From contig NZ_JALJRB010000009.1 of NCBI RefSeq assembly GCF_022968795.1, positions 1 to 64,000 on the forward strand: DNA of 64,000 bases, given 5' to 3'. The notes under the pieces are model-generated. The model did not search any database. It had not been told where the DNA came from and was given only the letters and a program-made list of their open reading frames with translations. The DNA comes from Desulfatitalea alkaliphila (lineage in GTDB: Bacteria > Desulfobacterota > Desulfobacteria > Desulfobacterales > Desulfosarcinaceae). The position numbers and the translations under genes were made by a program. Shown here in pieces: positions 1 through 8,741 of the stretch. The stretch's first letter is position 1. Each line of letters opens with the position of its first letter.

Positions 1-82
1 CCAACCTAAACAAAAGGGTTCCCCAGATAACAAGGCCCCCACCAAGCACAAAACCCTGCAGGAGCCCCGTTTTCCCAACTCC

Positions 83-286
83 CTACTCCGCTGTTTTAGA
101 CCATCGCAGCAGCGCTGCACCGCCGCGGTATATGCCGTAGCCCACCCCAACAGAAACGGCCACCACGCCTGCGGCCACGGCGACGGCGACAACCCTTGCC
201 GGCGGTCCTGTTGCATGGACCAGTACACTTCTCCCAGCCTCCACAACCACATCAACAATTTCGGCATCATGGTATGGCCATCTCAA
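83..286 (-). CDS. Possible small membrane protein, unrecognised
   Basis: A 67-residue reading frame with a hydrophobic, Ala/Val/Gly-rich stretch from about residue 30 to 58 that could span the membrane, followed by basic residues. I do not recognise a family. It lies downstream of the Fe-S protein gene on the same strand, separated by about 100 bases. No strong ribosome site was identified, and low-complexity GC-rich sequence can give such frames by chance. Bases 1-82 hold no gene I can support. Confidence 0.3.
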   Translation of the reverse strand: MRWPYHDAEIVDVVVEAGRSVLVHATGPPARVVAVAVAAGVVAVSVGVGYGIYRGGAALLRWSKTAE

Positions 287-392
287 GATGGGAGAACCCG
301 TGATATCGGCTGCATCTGATCACGGGCCTTATTCCCTCGCTGGCAAGCTATGCACCATGCCGACTGTGAAGGACGAGATCACTCCTTTTTTT

Positions 393-1358
393 CTATGAAA
401 TCGGTCTTTTTATAAATGGTTTAACGACACGAACTTTTTTTGCTTTATTTTTTGCGGCTATTTTCTCGGAGGGGCTGCCCTGAAGCACATAGACAGGCTC
501 CTTGCGCTCCTTCAGGGGTTTGAATATATCGTCCATGTAAAGCTTGCGGCTGCGTAGAAATTGGTCCGACACATCGCTGCCCGCAGGGCAAACAGCCATG
601 CAGTAACCACATTTCCATTGAATTTTGAACGAAAGCGATTGCCACATGCTTGCCGTTTCGTCCTGCCTGAATCGATTGAGATATTCATCCATGCTGGTGG
701 AGGAAATCATCGCATCGATCCAGTCTTGAAAGCCGATCATATTCTCTCTGTAGCAGTGCGTCATACAAGCCATTGGATCAAAAGGTTTATCAATGCTTAT
801 GGCACCGGTCGGACAAATTGCAGCGCAGAGTTTGCACTCGATGCAAGGGCCTTTTTCAAGCGGGTGGTCATAATCATCCACTTCGGCGTCGATCAGCAGC
901 GAATTGAGCGAAATGCAAGATCCGTATTCAGGATGAAGAACCAAACGGTTCAAACCCATGTGCCCCAAACCCGCTTCAACTGCAATTGTCTTATGGCTGA
1001 CATCCCACAGTTTGCCCGGCCATCGGTTCATATCCATGGGCCAGGATTCGTTGACATATGCGCCGCGGACGCCTGATCGATTCAATTGCCGAATGACACA
1101 CCGCGAAATCTGCGTGACCTCATCGCCGGTGCGGTGAAGCTCGTCATTGGCCACGTACCGCGCCTCGCTTATAACGTTTTCCCGATTGGCAGCGCGCATA
1201 AAAGCAATGATACTTTTGGTCTTCGGGTACACGCGCTCAATGCCGGCCCGCTCCGTGGCGATTCCTTTGCGCTCGATATCAATTATACCGACGGCATCCG
1301 CACCGGCTTCAAGGCACATGTTCTTTACTTCAATGCTTGAGATGACCTTGTGACTCAT
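393..1358 (-). CDS. QueG-like double [4Fe-4S] cluster protein
   Basis: A 321-residue soluble Fe-S protein related to the epoxyqueuosine reductase/reductive dehalogenase ferredoxin domain. A CIECKLCAAICP motif sits near residue 170. A second set, CMTHC plus CGYCMAVCP near residues 200-255, completes two cubane clusters in the arrangement of that superfamily. The sequence ends shortly after the clusters and lacks the C-terminal HEAT-like region of true QueG, so its substrate is unknown and queuosine synthesis should not be assumed. An AAGGAG ribosome site lies just before the ATG. It follows the MATE exporter by 39 bases, so the two are probably one transcript. Confidence 0.75.
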   Translation of the reverse strand: MSHKVISSIEVKNMCLEAGADAVGIIDIERKGIATERAGIERVYPKTKSIIAFMRAANRENVISEARYVANDELHRTGDEVTQISRCVIRQLNRSGVRGAYVNESWPMDMNRWPGKLWDVSHKTIAVEAGLGHMGLNRLVLHPEYGSCISLNSLLIDAEVDDYDHPLEKGPCIECKLCAAICPTGAISIDKPFDPMACMTHCYRENMIGFQDWIDAMISSTSMDEYLNRFRQDETASMWQSLSFKIQWKCGYCMAVCPAGSDVSDQFLRSRKLYMDDIFKPLKERKEPVYVLQGSPSEKIAAKNKAKKVRVVKPFIKRPIS

Positions 1359-1397
1359 TCGGGTCTCCTTTGATAAAAGATGTTTTTTATCGGCCGC

Positions 1398-2822
1398 CTA
1401 TGAACGAGGTTTTCCCCAAGCCCCGAACAATACCGACAGGGCGGTAACAGAGCCGAACACGACCATTCCTGCGGCCGTGAGAAACAAAAGGGTCTTCAAT
1501 CCCATGCCCAACACCAGCACCGCGACAAGTGCGCCGCCCACGGCGACAATTACTCGCAGGACCCCGGCAGCAACCGGCCAGAACACTGTGCCTGCGCCTT
1601 GGGATGCAAAATACAGGGAAAGGCCGACACCCTGGAACACATATACGCAACCGACGATCCTAAGATACAGTGAGCCGGATGCGAGCACCGCCGGATCTTC
1701 GGTATACAACCCCACCCACCATTCAGGCCGGACTGCCAGTACCAGACCGATGGTGCCTGCCAGCAGACCGGCAGCAGCCGCACCTGTCCAGCCGATGCGC
1801 AGTGCACGGTCCAGTTTTCCGGCGCCCATATTGACGCCGACCATGGCGGTCAGAGCAGCCCCGATTCCAAAAATGAGCGGAATCAATAAGAATTCCAAAC
1901 GTGCGCCGATTCCGTAGCCGGCCAGGGCAGCCGGACCAAAACGGCCGACAAGGCCTGTTATGGCAACAATGGTCAGTACCGAAAGTACAGGGGAAACCGA
2001 TGCCGGGAGACCGACCCGCAGGATATCCCTGAACAGATCCTTTTGCAGTCGAAGTGCTGAGATGTGTAGTTTAACAACTATATCCCTGAAAATTAGCGGC
2101 CAAAGCAGAAGAGCCGTCATGATTGCCGCAGAAGATACGGCCGATACCGCCGCGCCGGGAACCCCCAGGCGGGGAAAGGGACCCCACCCAAGGATCAGCG
2201 TACCGGACAGGGGAATCTGAATAAAGACGCCTAGTACCAGAACCATCGAGGGCAATTTCATGTCGCCGATGCCGCGGTAGATGCTGGCAAGGATGTTGGT
2301 GGTCCAAATCAGGACACAGCCTGAAAACAGCACGACGGCATAGGCTTGGGCTTCGGCCAGGATCTGTCCACGGCCTCCCAGCAGCTTCAATAGAGCATGC
2401 CCGCCCCAAAAATAGAGGGCACTGCAAATACCAGCCCCCGCCAAGGCGAGCACCAGGGCATGCCATACAAGAGCTTGACCCCGGTCAGTGCGTCCTGCGC
2501 CGATGGATCGCGCAACCGAGGATGCCACTGCTCCACCCAGCGCGCCACCGGATAACATCTGCATCAGCATCAACAACGGATACACAAGCGCCAAACCCGC
2601 CAGAGACAGGGTGCCCAGTTGCCCGACGTACCAGACTTCAGCAATACTGACCATTGACTGGATGAAAAAAGCCAGAACATTTGGGCTTGCCAGGCGGATC
2701 AACAAGGGTAGGATCGGCCCTTCCAGAAGATCGTCCGTCAAGTTTCTCTTTGGCCGAACTCGGATGGGAACCGGATCGATAGGCAACTTTGTTTCTACCG
2801 CGGATACATTTTCCCCCATCAT
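1398..2822 (-). CDS. MATE family efflux transporter
   Basis: A 474-residue polytopic inner-membrane protein with about twelve hydrophobic segments in two similar halves, as in the MATE (multidrug and toxin extrusion) family, which exports organic cations using Na+ or H+ gradients. The N-terminal motif region (EGPILPLLIRLASPN) is typical. Two adjacent ATG codons (2822 and 2819) follow a GGGGGAG ribosome site; either may start the protein. It is followed closely by the Fe-S protein gene and preceded by a marR gene on the same strand. A GTGTATAT-containing near-palindrome in front of it resembles a sequence in front of marR. Confidence 0.9.
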   Translation of the reverse strand: MMGENVSAVETKLPIDPVPIRVRPKRNLTDDLLEGPILPLLIRLASPNVLAFFIQSMVSIAEVWYVGQLGTLSLAGLALVYPLLMLMQMLSGGALGGAVASSVARSIGAGRTDRGQALVWHALVLALAGAGICSALYFWGGHALLKLLGGRGQILAEAQAYAVVLFSGCVLIWTTNILASIYRGIGDMKLPSMVLVLGVFIQIPLSGTLILGWGPFPRLGVPGAAVSAVSSAAIMTALLLWPLIFRDIVVKLHISALRLQKDLFRDILRVGLPASVSPVLSVLTIVAITGLVGRFGPAALAGYGIGARLEFLLIPLIFGIGAALTAMVGVNMGAGKLDRALRIGWTGAAAAGLLAGTIGLVLAVRPEWWVGLYTEDPAVLASGSLYLRIVGCVYVFQGVGLSLYFASQGAGTVFWPVAAGVLRVIVAVGGALVAVLVLGMGLKTLLFLTAAGMVVFGSVTALSVLFGAWGKPRS

Positions 2823-2888
2823 CTCCCCCTTCTGGGTTAACCAATCAGGTTGGTGCTATCTTGAAAGTTCTTCAGCGCACCCGTATTT

Positions 2889-2909
2889 GCGTGTATATGC
2901 ACACATATC
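2889..2909. promoter_or_regulatory. Possible MarR operator before the MATE gene
   Basis: The sequence GCGTGTATATGCACACATATC contains GTGT-N6-ACAC, an imperfect inverted repeat of the size MarR dimers bind. Its core CGTGTATAT recurs, inverted, just upstream of marR at 3391-3404. The shared motif suggests one regulator acts at both sites; binding is inferred only. Confidence 0.4.
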
Positions 2910-2920
2910 AAGAAAATTTT

Positions 2921-3382
2921 TTACCCGACGACCTTGGCCGCGGCCTTCAAATCCACCAGCAACGATTTGATTCGATCTTTGCCCAGTTTGCCTGCCATCT
3001 CGTTCTGTGCCTTGTCCCACAAAGGAAGTGCTTGCTGGTATATCTGCTTGCCCTCAAGGGTCATCTCAACGATGCGGGTGCGCTGATCATCACCCGCAGA
3101 GATATCAACCAGACCCTGCTTTTGGAGGGGCCCCAGGTTGCGGGTAAGCGTGGTTCTATCCATCGCAAGCACCTCGGCCAGCTTCGAAATGGCCACAGGA
3201 CCCATAATGATGATGGCCGTCATCAGATTGAACTGGGTTCCCCGCAACCCCGAAGGTTTCAAAGCTACGTCATAAACTTTGGCAACCGCCCGTGATACTC
3301 TGCGCAGGTTGCCCGCAACACATGTGCCAGCGACTTCCCAGCATTTCCGTTTAAGTTCCTTGTCCTTGTCTTTGAGTTCCAT
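2921..3382 (-). CDS. MarR family transcriptional regulator
   Basis: A 153-residue winged-helix regulator. The helix-turn-helix lies around residues 60-85 (ISKLAEVLAMDRTTLTRNL), followed by the wing with the D-x-R-x-R signature (SAGDDQRTRIVEMT). This length is normal for MarR proteins. A longer frame runs upstream to 3493, but the ATG at 3382 gives the standard MarR N-terminus, and the extension lies in the region beside the transposase remnant. It precedes the MATE exporter on the same strand. The ligand is unknown. Regulation of itself and the exporter through the shared GTGTATAT motif is plausible. Confidence 0.85.
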   Translation of the reverse strand: MELKDKDKELKRKCWEVAGTCVAGNLRRVSRAVAKVYDVALKPSGLRGTQFNLMTAIIIMGPVAISKLAEVLAMDRTTLTRNLGPLQKQGLVDISAGDDQRTRIVEMTLEGKQIYQQALPLWDKAQNEMAGKLGKDRIKSLLVDLKAAAKVVG

Positions 3383-3390
3383 AAAAGGTG

Positions 3391-3404
3391 AATATACACG
3401 TATT
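3391..3404. promoter_or_regulatory. Possible MarR operator before marR
   Basis: AATATACACGTATT is an imperfect inverted repeat (AATA...TATT) whose reverse strand carries CGTGTATAT, the same core seen in front of the MATE gene. It lies only 9 bases upstream of the marR start, where a bound repressor would block initiation. Confidence 0.35.
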
Positions 3405-3452
3405 AGGGGCCATGTCAACACATCGATCATTCGCCATGATAGATCGAAATGA

Positions 3453-4679
3453 CAGGCGCCGGAAGCCGATTGTCTGCTGTTTGACACCACCAATTACTAC
3501 ACCTTCATGGCCAGTCATACCAACTCGGAGCTTGCCCGTCGGGGCAAGAACAAGGAAGGGCGCCATCACCTGCGCCAAATCGGTCTCGGGTTGTTGGTCG
3601 CGCGCAACTCGCGCCTGCCCTTGTACTATTGTGCCTACCCGGGCAACCTGCATGACAGCCGTCAGTTCGAGGCGGTCATGGACCGCATGTTCGCCGTGGC
3701 CTGCGGGCTGAACCGGACCAAAGAGCGTCTCACGGTGGTCATCGACAAGGGCATGAACTCGGAAGGCAACTTTGCGTGGATTGATGAGCATGCACGCATT
3801 CACTTTGTCACCAGCTATTCCACATACTTTGCCCAAGAGCTGGCCGCAATCGGCCTGGATCAGTTCGAGGTGGCCGAAACGGCCAAGAATCAAAAACTGG
3901 TGCAACAGGACAAGGCCCATGATCGCATTCTGGTGCATCGCACCAAGGGTGAGTACTGGGGCAAGCAGCGGGCGGTGGTGATCACCTACAACCCGGCCAC
4001 GGCCCGCAAGCAAACCTACACCCTTGAATGCAAACTTGACACGATTCGCGAGCAGCTGCTTTCCATGCGGGCCAAGGTACGTGAAAACAAGCCCCACTGG
4101 CGAAATCCCGACGCCATAAAGGAATGCTACATCCGGTTGTGCGAACAACTGCACCTGCCGACCGATTTATACCATTTGCAGTTTTCGACCTCCGCCGATG
4201 GACTGTCCATGAGCTTTCGAAAGGATGCCGTGCGCGTGGAGCGCAAGATGGCTCTTTTTGGCAAGAACATCATCATCACCGACAACACGGACTGGACCAC
4301 GGCCCAGATCGTGGAAGCCAGCCTGGATCGCTGGCAGGTCGAAGACCGTTTTCGTCTGAGCAAGGACAACGACCTTGTGGCCATGCAACCGATCCGGCAC
4401 TGGACCGACAGCAAGATACGCTGCCACCTGTTTACCTGTATCGTGGCCATGACCTATCTGCGGATGATCGAACTCAAGCTGAACGCTGCCGGCATCAACC
4501 GGTCGGCGGAAGATGTGATGGATGATATGCGCCACCTGTATTCGGTGTTGCTGCTGCGTGCCGGTGCGAGAAATCCTGAGCGCCGAATGGAGATCCCGAC
4601 GAAGACCCAAGCCGAAGCCCTATCGGCCTTCGGGCACTACGTGGATACCAGTGGGGCCTTACAGTCCCTGGCGACATAA
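3453..4679 (+). pseudogene. IS1634-type (IS4 superfamily) transposase, N-terminally truncated
   Basis: The frame encodes the catalytic and C-terminal parts of a DDE transposase of the IS1634 group. It includes the first catalytic Asp in LLFDTTNYYTF (about 3474-3506), the DNTDWTTAQIVEASLDRWQVEDRF segment corresponding to the late Asp and the catalytic Glu, and the Lys/His-rich end. Family members are roughly 550-600 residues; here about 400 remain. In the same frame a TGA at 3450-3452 precedes the homologous part, so roughly the first third is missing. The best internal ATG is at 3507. I could not define terminal inverted repeats. The truncation point lies about 70 bases upstream of marR on the opposite strand. 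Confidence 0.75.
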
Positions 4680-4792
4680 CTGCCTGTGATGATATCGGAT
4701 ATCGTCCAATGTGTTGGTTTAACCCCTAAACTCCTGGTGTAGGATTACCATCCTGGCAGATCAATCATGTCACAAATTCAAATCGGGTGCCT

Positions 4793-5170
4793 TTACTGTA
4801 TAGACCCCCCCAATAACTGAATATTATCCTTGAGCTTTTCGAGGCGCGATTTTTCTTCATCCAACTTGATTTGAAGCGAGTTGACAACTCCTTGAATCAC
4901 CGCTCCGACCTTCTCCGAGTCGGCACTTAGCTTATCTTTCAGTAGTCCAACCACACGTGGAATGACGGTGTTGTTGACATATTCTTCCCAATTGGCAATG
5001 TTGTCATTATATTTTTCGCAAGCGGCAATGATCACCATAAATTGACTTTCCAGCAGCCATTTGGCCTCACTAATCAAGTCCTTGTCCCTTGGATCTTCGC
5101 AGAAACCTGCCATTTCGTAGAGTGAATTCATCTTGCCTCTGTCTGTCTTTAACATGGAAGCATCGGACAT
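4793..5170 (-). CDS. Conserved-looking protein of unknown function, C-terminal coiled coil
   Basis: A 125-residue soluble, acidic protein with no family I recognise. The last third (about residues 85-120, rich in Lys, Glu, Leu) is predicted by eye to form a coiled coil. The longer frame starts at 5353, but the ATG at 5170 has a GGGAGGTGG ribosome site and the upstream part reads as noise overlapping the next gene. It lies 154 bases downstream of the citrate-lyase-like gene on the same strand. Confidence 0.6.
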   Translation of the reverse strand: MSDASMLKTDRGKMNSLYEMAGFCEDPRDKDLISEAKWLLESQFMVIIAACEKYNDNIANWEEYVNNTVIPRVVGLLKDKLSADSEKVGAVIQGVVNSLQIKLDEEKSRLEKLKDNIQLLGGSIQ

Positions 5171-5324
5171 AACCACCTCCCGATAAAGAATTGAATGATT
5201 TAGCGAATGATATTCAATTCCTTCGCCAAATAGCAACCCGCAAATGCGTTTGGCCCGGGTTATGTGGGGACGGCAATGCATACGATGGAATCCGCATCCC
5301 CGGAGACAAGGGGGGCCACCACCT

Positions 5325-6206
5325 TTACAAAGAATCAGATCGCCCGGAGGCAAGAATCTGTTTGGCCCGCTCGAAAACCGGCTTGTCGATGAACTTGCCG
5401 TCCATCTGAATCACACCGACGCCATTTTTGTGTGCTTCTTCGAACACCTCAACGATCTTCCGAGCCAGTTGAACCTCGGCAGCACTCGGGCTGAAAATGC
5501 GGTTGACGATCTCGATCTGGTTGGGATGAAGGCACAGTTTTCCGCCCAAGCCCAGCTGTTTGGCCCGCAAGGCGTCTTTTTCCAGCGCCTGCATATCTTT
5601 GAGGTTCTCCATGTAAGGGGTGTCCAGCGGCGCGGGCAATTCGGCAGCCCGGCTGGCGACCACAAGGCGAGACCGGGGATAGATCAGCTCCCGGCCATCT
5701 TCGCTGATGGATATCCCAAGATCATAGGTGTAGTCGGCCGCGCCGAAGGCAAACGAGAGTAGTCGCGCAGGGCTTGGACGAAAACAGGCTATCCGATGAA
5801 TATTGACCACGGCCTTGGCCGATTCAACCATGATGATGACGGGTGTGGTTGGCATCGACCGTTGCAGTTCGATGGCACACATCTGTTCGTGCAGACGGGA
5901 TATGGACGCTTCGTCATCCACCTTGGGAATAATCAACCCTTTGATGCCGGGCACCAGCACCGCCTCAAGATCGTCCTTGAAAAAGGGAGTGCCTATGCCA
6001 TTGGTTCGAACAATCACCTTGTGAGCGCTGATGGATCCCGGCTTTTCGGCCACAATCTTTCGGGCCGCAGCTTTTTCCGATACCGGAACAGCATCTTCCA
6101 AGTCGATGATCACGACATCGGCTTTGGTTTTGATGGCCTTATCGATTCTGTCCGGGCGGTTGCCGGGAACGAACAGTGCCGATCGAATCCATCCGAGTGA
6201 TGGCAT
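5325..6206 (-). CDS. HpcH/HpaI aldolase / citrate lyase beta-subunit family (CoA ester lyase)
   Basis: A 293-residue TIM-barrel protein of the CitE-like family, which cleaves or condenses acyl-CoA esters such as citryl-, malyl- or citramalyl-CoA with a Mg2+ ion. Visible signatures are RSALFVPGNRPD at the N-terminus, IDLEDAVP near residue 35, the metal-binding Glu in MVESAKAV and the Asp in FGAADYTYDLG. No citrate lyase alpha or gamma subunit is adjacent, so a free-standing CoA-ester lyase is more likely than a classical citrate lyase. The ATG has an AAAGGAG ribosome site. The exact substrate cannot be told from sequence. Confidence 0.85.
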   Translation of the reverse strand: MPSLGWIRSALFVPGNRPDRIDKAIKTKADVVIIDLEDAVPVSEKAAARKIVAEKPGSISAHKVIVRTNGIGTPFFKDDLEAVLVPGIKGLIIPKVDDEASISRLHEQMCAIELQRSMPTTPVIIMVESAKAVVNIHRIACFRPSPARLLSFAFGAADYTYDLGISISEDGRELIYPRSRLVVASRAAELPAPLDTPYMENLKDMQALEKDALRAKQLGLGGKLCLHPNQIEIVNRIFSPSAAEVQLARKIVEVFEEAHKNGVGVIQMDGKFIDKPVFERAKQILASGRSDSL

Positions 6207-6428
6207 GCAGAGGCTCCTTTTGCGGTTAATTGTGCGAACGGTTTGTTTGCCGGCACACGGTCGCAGGCGCAGGGGGCCGACGAGAACCTGTTTTCTATGT
6301 TCGCATGGTCAGGCAAGAGGCTGATTTTTAGCAATCTTAATAGGGGTGCTGCTCCTGACGCCGGCATTTCCGTTGGCAGGGGGCGCACACCTTGAAAAAC
6401 GCGGAAAGTCGGCAAGCCAAACGGCGTG

Positions 6429-7574
6429 TTATTCCTTTCCGGTAAGAATCCGGCCGAAGCGCTTGAACAGTTCCATCTTGGCCCCATAAGCATCGACCGG
6501 CGGGGGGTCTGAGAGATCCATACGGTTGATGCCTATGAAGACAGTGACGTCGAGCCCTGGCACATAAGCCAGGATGGTTGTCGTCCCCGCCCCATCTCCG
6601 CCATGCCAGAAGATCGGCCCGCCGTAATCTTCAAGCATGGGATTGATGAACATGCCATAGCCGTACCATTGTGCCGCGACCGCATGCGCATGCTTGACAG
6701 TCATCAAATCCAGGATCCGGGGCGAGACAATTTCACCAACGAATAGTGCTCGTCCGAATTCCACCATATCCCTGGCGGAAGATACGCCTGACCCCGCGCA
6801 CCAATCCCACGACCGATTCCACCCGGCGGCATCCTCGATCGTCGCTTGCTCAGGGTTGTAGTAATAGGCGCGCACATATGGCTCCTCCAAAGCACCGGAT
6901 CTTTCCAGACGTGATCGCTGCAACCACAGCGGCTCCGCGATATATTCGTAAAAGAGCTCGTCAACGCTACGGCCTGTAGCGCGCTCAAGAATTGGGCCCA
7001 AGACATAATAATTGGAGTTGCTGTAGTGCCATTGTTCGCCCGGTTCCCGCGGTTCACCGCTGCGAATCCACTGATATATTTGGCTCTCACTCATCTCCTG
7101 CTGAAGGTCGGCGGACATGGCCTGAGCGAAGGCCTCGCTTTCATTGCAAAAGTCATAGAGACCGGCGGTATGCACGAGCAACATGTGCAGCGTGATGTCA
7201 GCGGCATGGGGAATACCGCTGTCTGGCAGAAGCGCTTGCAGCGTCTGGTCCAAACCGAGCGTTCCCAACTCAACCTGCTTCATCACCAATGTCGCTGCCC
7301 AAGTCTTGGTGATGCTTGCAATAAGCATCTGGTCGTCCGGCAGCAGCTCCCTTGCGGCGTCCACATCAGCGTACCCACTTGCGCCGAGCCAGACTTCGTC
7401 GCCAAAGTCTACGGCGGCGGTTACCCCGGGAATGCCGGTTGTGGCGACGCATTGGTCCAGTGCCTGCTGCAGTTTCTTGCTTTGGTGATCATCCGAAGCG
7501 CCGCCGCTGCCGCCGCAACCGAAAACCATTAGCAGCAACAGGGTGATGATCGATCGGTGCCGGCGGCTCATCAT
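6429..7574 (-). CDS. Beta-lactamase-fold serine hydrolase, lipoprotein
   Basis: A 381-residue serine hydrolase of the class C beta-lactamase/esterase/D-aminopeptidase fold. The start at 7574 (a second ATG follows at 7571) gives a basic N-terminus, a short hydrophobic run and a VFGC lipobox, so it is probably a membrane-anchored lipoprotein. The catalytic SxxK is in ASITKTW, the YxN motif in YSNSNY, and the third motif is HGGDGAG. Proteins of this type more often act on peptides or esters than on antibiotics; no ampR-like regulator is nearby. The frame can be read upstream to 7706 but would bury the signal peptide. Confidence 0.8.
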   Translation of the reverse strand: MMSRRHRSIITLLLLMVFGCGGSGGASDDHQSKKLQQALDQCVATTGIPGVTAAVDFGDEVWLGASGYADVDAARELLPDDQMLIASITKTWAATLVMKQVELGTLGLDQTLQALLPDSGIPHAADITLHMLLVHTAGLYDFCNESEAFAQAMSADLQQEMSESQIYQWIRSGEPREPGEQWHYSNSNYYVLGPILERATGRSVDELFYEYIAEPLWLQRSRLERSGALEEPYVRAYYYNPEQATIEDAAGWNRSWDWCAGSGVSSARDMVEFGRALFVGEIVSPRILDLMTVKHAHAVAAQWYGYGMFINPMLEDYGGPIFWHGGDGAGTTTILAYVPGLDVTVFIGINRMDLSDPPPVDAYGAKMELFKRFGRILTGKE

Positions 7575-7899
7575 ATTAATGAATCCCCTTCGCGCATGTG
7601 TGAAAGAAGTGCGTCTCGGAATATTTCGGAGGCAAGGTACGGTAAGGGCCGCTGTATTGTCAATCCCAATTACGGAAACGGTTCTAAAGCCGCGCGCCAC
7701 AAGCACAAGTGTTATGCGTCATTACGCCTTCCCCTTGTCCATGAATGGAGAATGTGTATCAAAACGTGCCATCTCAACCTGGTCGTTTGATCAAAGGTAG
7801 CGGGCAGGGGTGACATTTGCGGCATGTTCGGGGCTGGGACCAAAGCCGGGTGTATATTGCATTTCAGATACAGGGCGCCAATTGAATCATACCAACGGG
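7575..7899. other. Intergenic stretch with no recognised gene
   Basis: About 325 bases between the lipoprotein hydrolase gene and the small 59-residue gene. It must hold the promoter of the hydrolase, but I see no clear promoter boxes, RNA gene or repeat. Short frames here have no ribosome site or recognisable content. Confidence 0.5.
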
Positions 7900-8079
7900 C
7901 TATCTCCCCTTAATCTGTTTCGTTGAAAATTCGACGATGGTTTCCAATCGGACCAATCTCCGATCGTGGTCCCGCAATTCCGCGACAAGCTCGGATAGGG
8001 TAGCGCCTGTTTGATCGACTTTTTCCGCCAGCACCAGTGCCGCTTTGACGGCCGACATCGCGTCCTTAAACATTCCCAT
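7900..8079 (-). CDS. Small 59-residue protein, partner of the ribbon-helix-helix gene
   Basis: An open frame starting MGMFKDAMSAV and ending FSTKQIKGR. It is helical by appearance, with an amphipathic stretch and a charged middle (ELRDHDRRLVRLE) that looks like a short coiled coil. No family is recognised. Its ATG lies 14 bases inside the end of the upstream gene, a sign of translational coupling and a single operon. A GGAGGTCGACT ribosome site precedes the start. The tight overlap with a DNA-binding-type protein recalls toxin-antitoxin or partition-type pairs, but no toxin fold is evident. Confidence 0.65.
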   Translation of the reverse strand: MGMFKDAMSAVKAALVLAEKVDQTGATLSELVAELRDHDRRLVRLETIVEFSTKQIKGR

Positions 8080-8359
8080 CAGTCGACCTCCTTTTTCGCA
8101 GCTCTTCGAGAAACTCCGCGGCGTCCTTCAATCCTTTGTTCAGGGAGGCTTCGGCTTTGGTCACCGCGTTCTGTAGCTCTTTGACCATATCCGCCAGCAC
8201 CTCTGCCTCCTCCCGGCCTTCCGCGGATTTACCCTCGCAGCGCTGCCGAACCAACTCGGACACACTGATGCCTTCCTTTTTCGCCTCCTGGAACAGGTAC
8301 GCTTTGAAGTCCGAAGTCCCTAGAATGGTTATTCGCTCTGATTTCAAGGCAGCAGGCAT
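8066..8359 (-). CDS. Ribbon-helix-helix-like small DNA-binding protein
   Basis: A 97-residue protein. Residues about 5-35 read as a short beta strand (RITILG) followed by two helices (SDFKAYLFQEAKKEGISVSELVRQRCE), the pattern of MetJ/Arc-type ribbon-helix-helix proteins. The C-terminal half is a Lys/Glu-rich helix. The ATG at 8359 has an ACGGAGG ribosome site. A longer frame to 8422 would cover the upstream palindrome and is unlikely. It overlaps the next gene by 14 bases. A 28-base palindrome lies 28 bases in front of the start, fitting self-repression. Confidence 0.65.
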   Translation of the reverse strand: MPAALKSERITILGTSDFKAYLFQEAKKEGISVSELVRQRCEGKSAEGREEAEVLADMVKELQNAVTKAEASLNKGLKDAAEFLEELRKRRSTDGNV

Positions 8360-8386
8360 GTTGGCCTCCGTTGGTTGATGGTTATT

Positions 8387-8414
8387 CATTACCATGATAA
8401 TGAACATGGTAATG
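8387..8414. promoter_or_regulatory. Perfect 10-base inverted repeat, likely operator
   Basis: CATTACCATG and CATGGTAATG are exact inverted copies separated by 8 bases. They lie immediately upstream of the ribbon-helix-helix gene where its promoter should be. Such a symmetric site is what a dimeric or tetrameric ribbon-helix-helix repressor binds. Confidence 0.6.
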
Positions 8415-8418
8415 CCTG

Positions 8419-8433
8419 TCAACCTTAGGTTGA
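8419..8433. promoter_or_regulatory. Second palindrome upstream of the ribbon-helix-helix operon
   Basis: TCAACCT-T-AGGTTGA is a perfect 15-base odd palindrome starting four bases beyond the first operator-like repeat. Its sequence differs from the first, so it may bind another protein or be an extended operator arm. Confidence 0.35.
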
Positions 8434-8741
8434 GGGCTTAGGGAGATCGGGTCGAGGTCCGTGGGATGTGCTCGTGAAATTTCAAGGCAACATGGTCGAC
8501 TCGCAGAATCATGGAAACACTCCTCGATCCTTAATTAATTGCTGCCGGTCAACCCGCCGACGACTGCGTTCAAACGGGCGATGCTTTTCACCAGCATGAA
8601 GGTATATTTACGCGCCGACGACCGGAAGGCAAGCCCTACGTGGGGAAACCGTCGGAAAAGATTGATTTGGAAGCTGAGGCTCGGAATGACATCACCAATT
8701 CGACAAATGCGCCGGCGCATGCATCAAGTCGGCGAGGGGCA
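8434..8741. other. Intergenic stretch with no recognised gene
   Basis: About 308 bases between the ribbon-helix-helix operon and the multiheme cytochrome gene. A leftward frame at 8535-8720 exists (ends VVGGLTGSN) but has no recognisable domain or ribosome site. I see no RNA gene or clear terminator. Confidence 0.4.
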
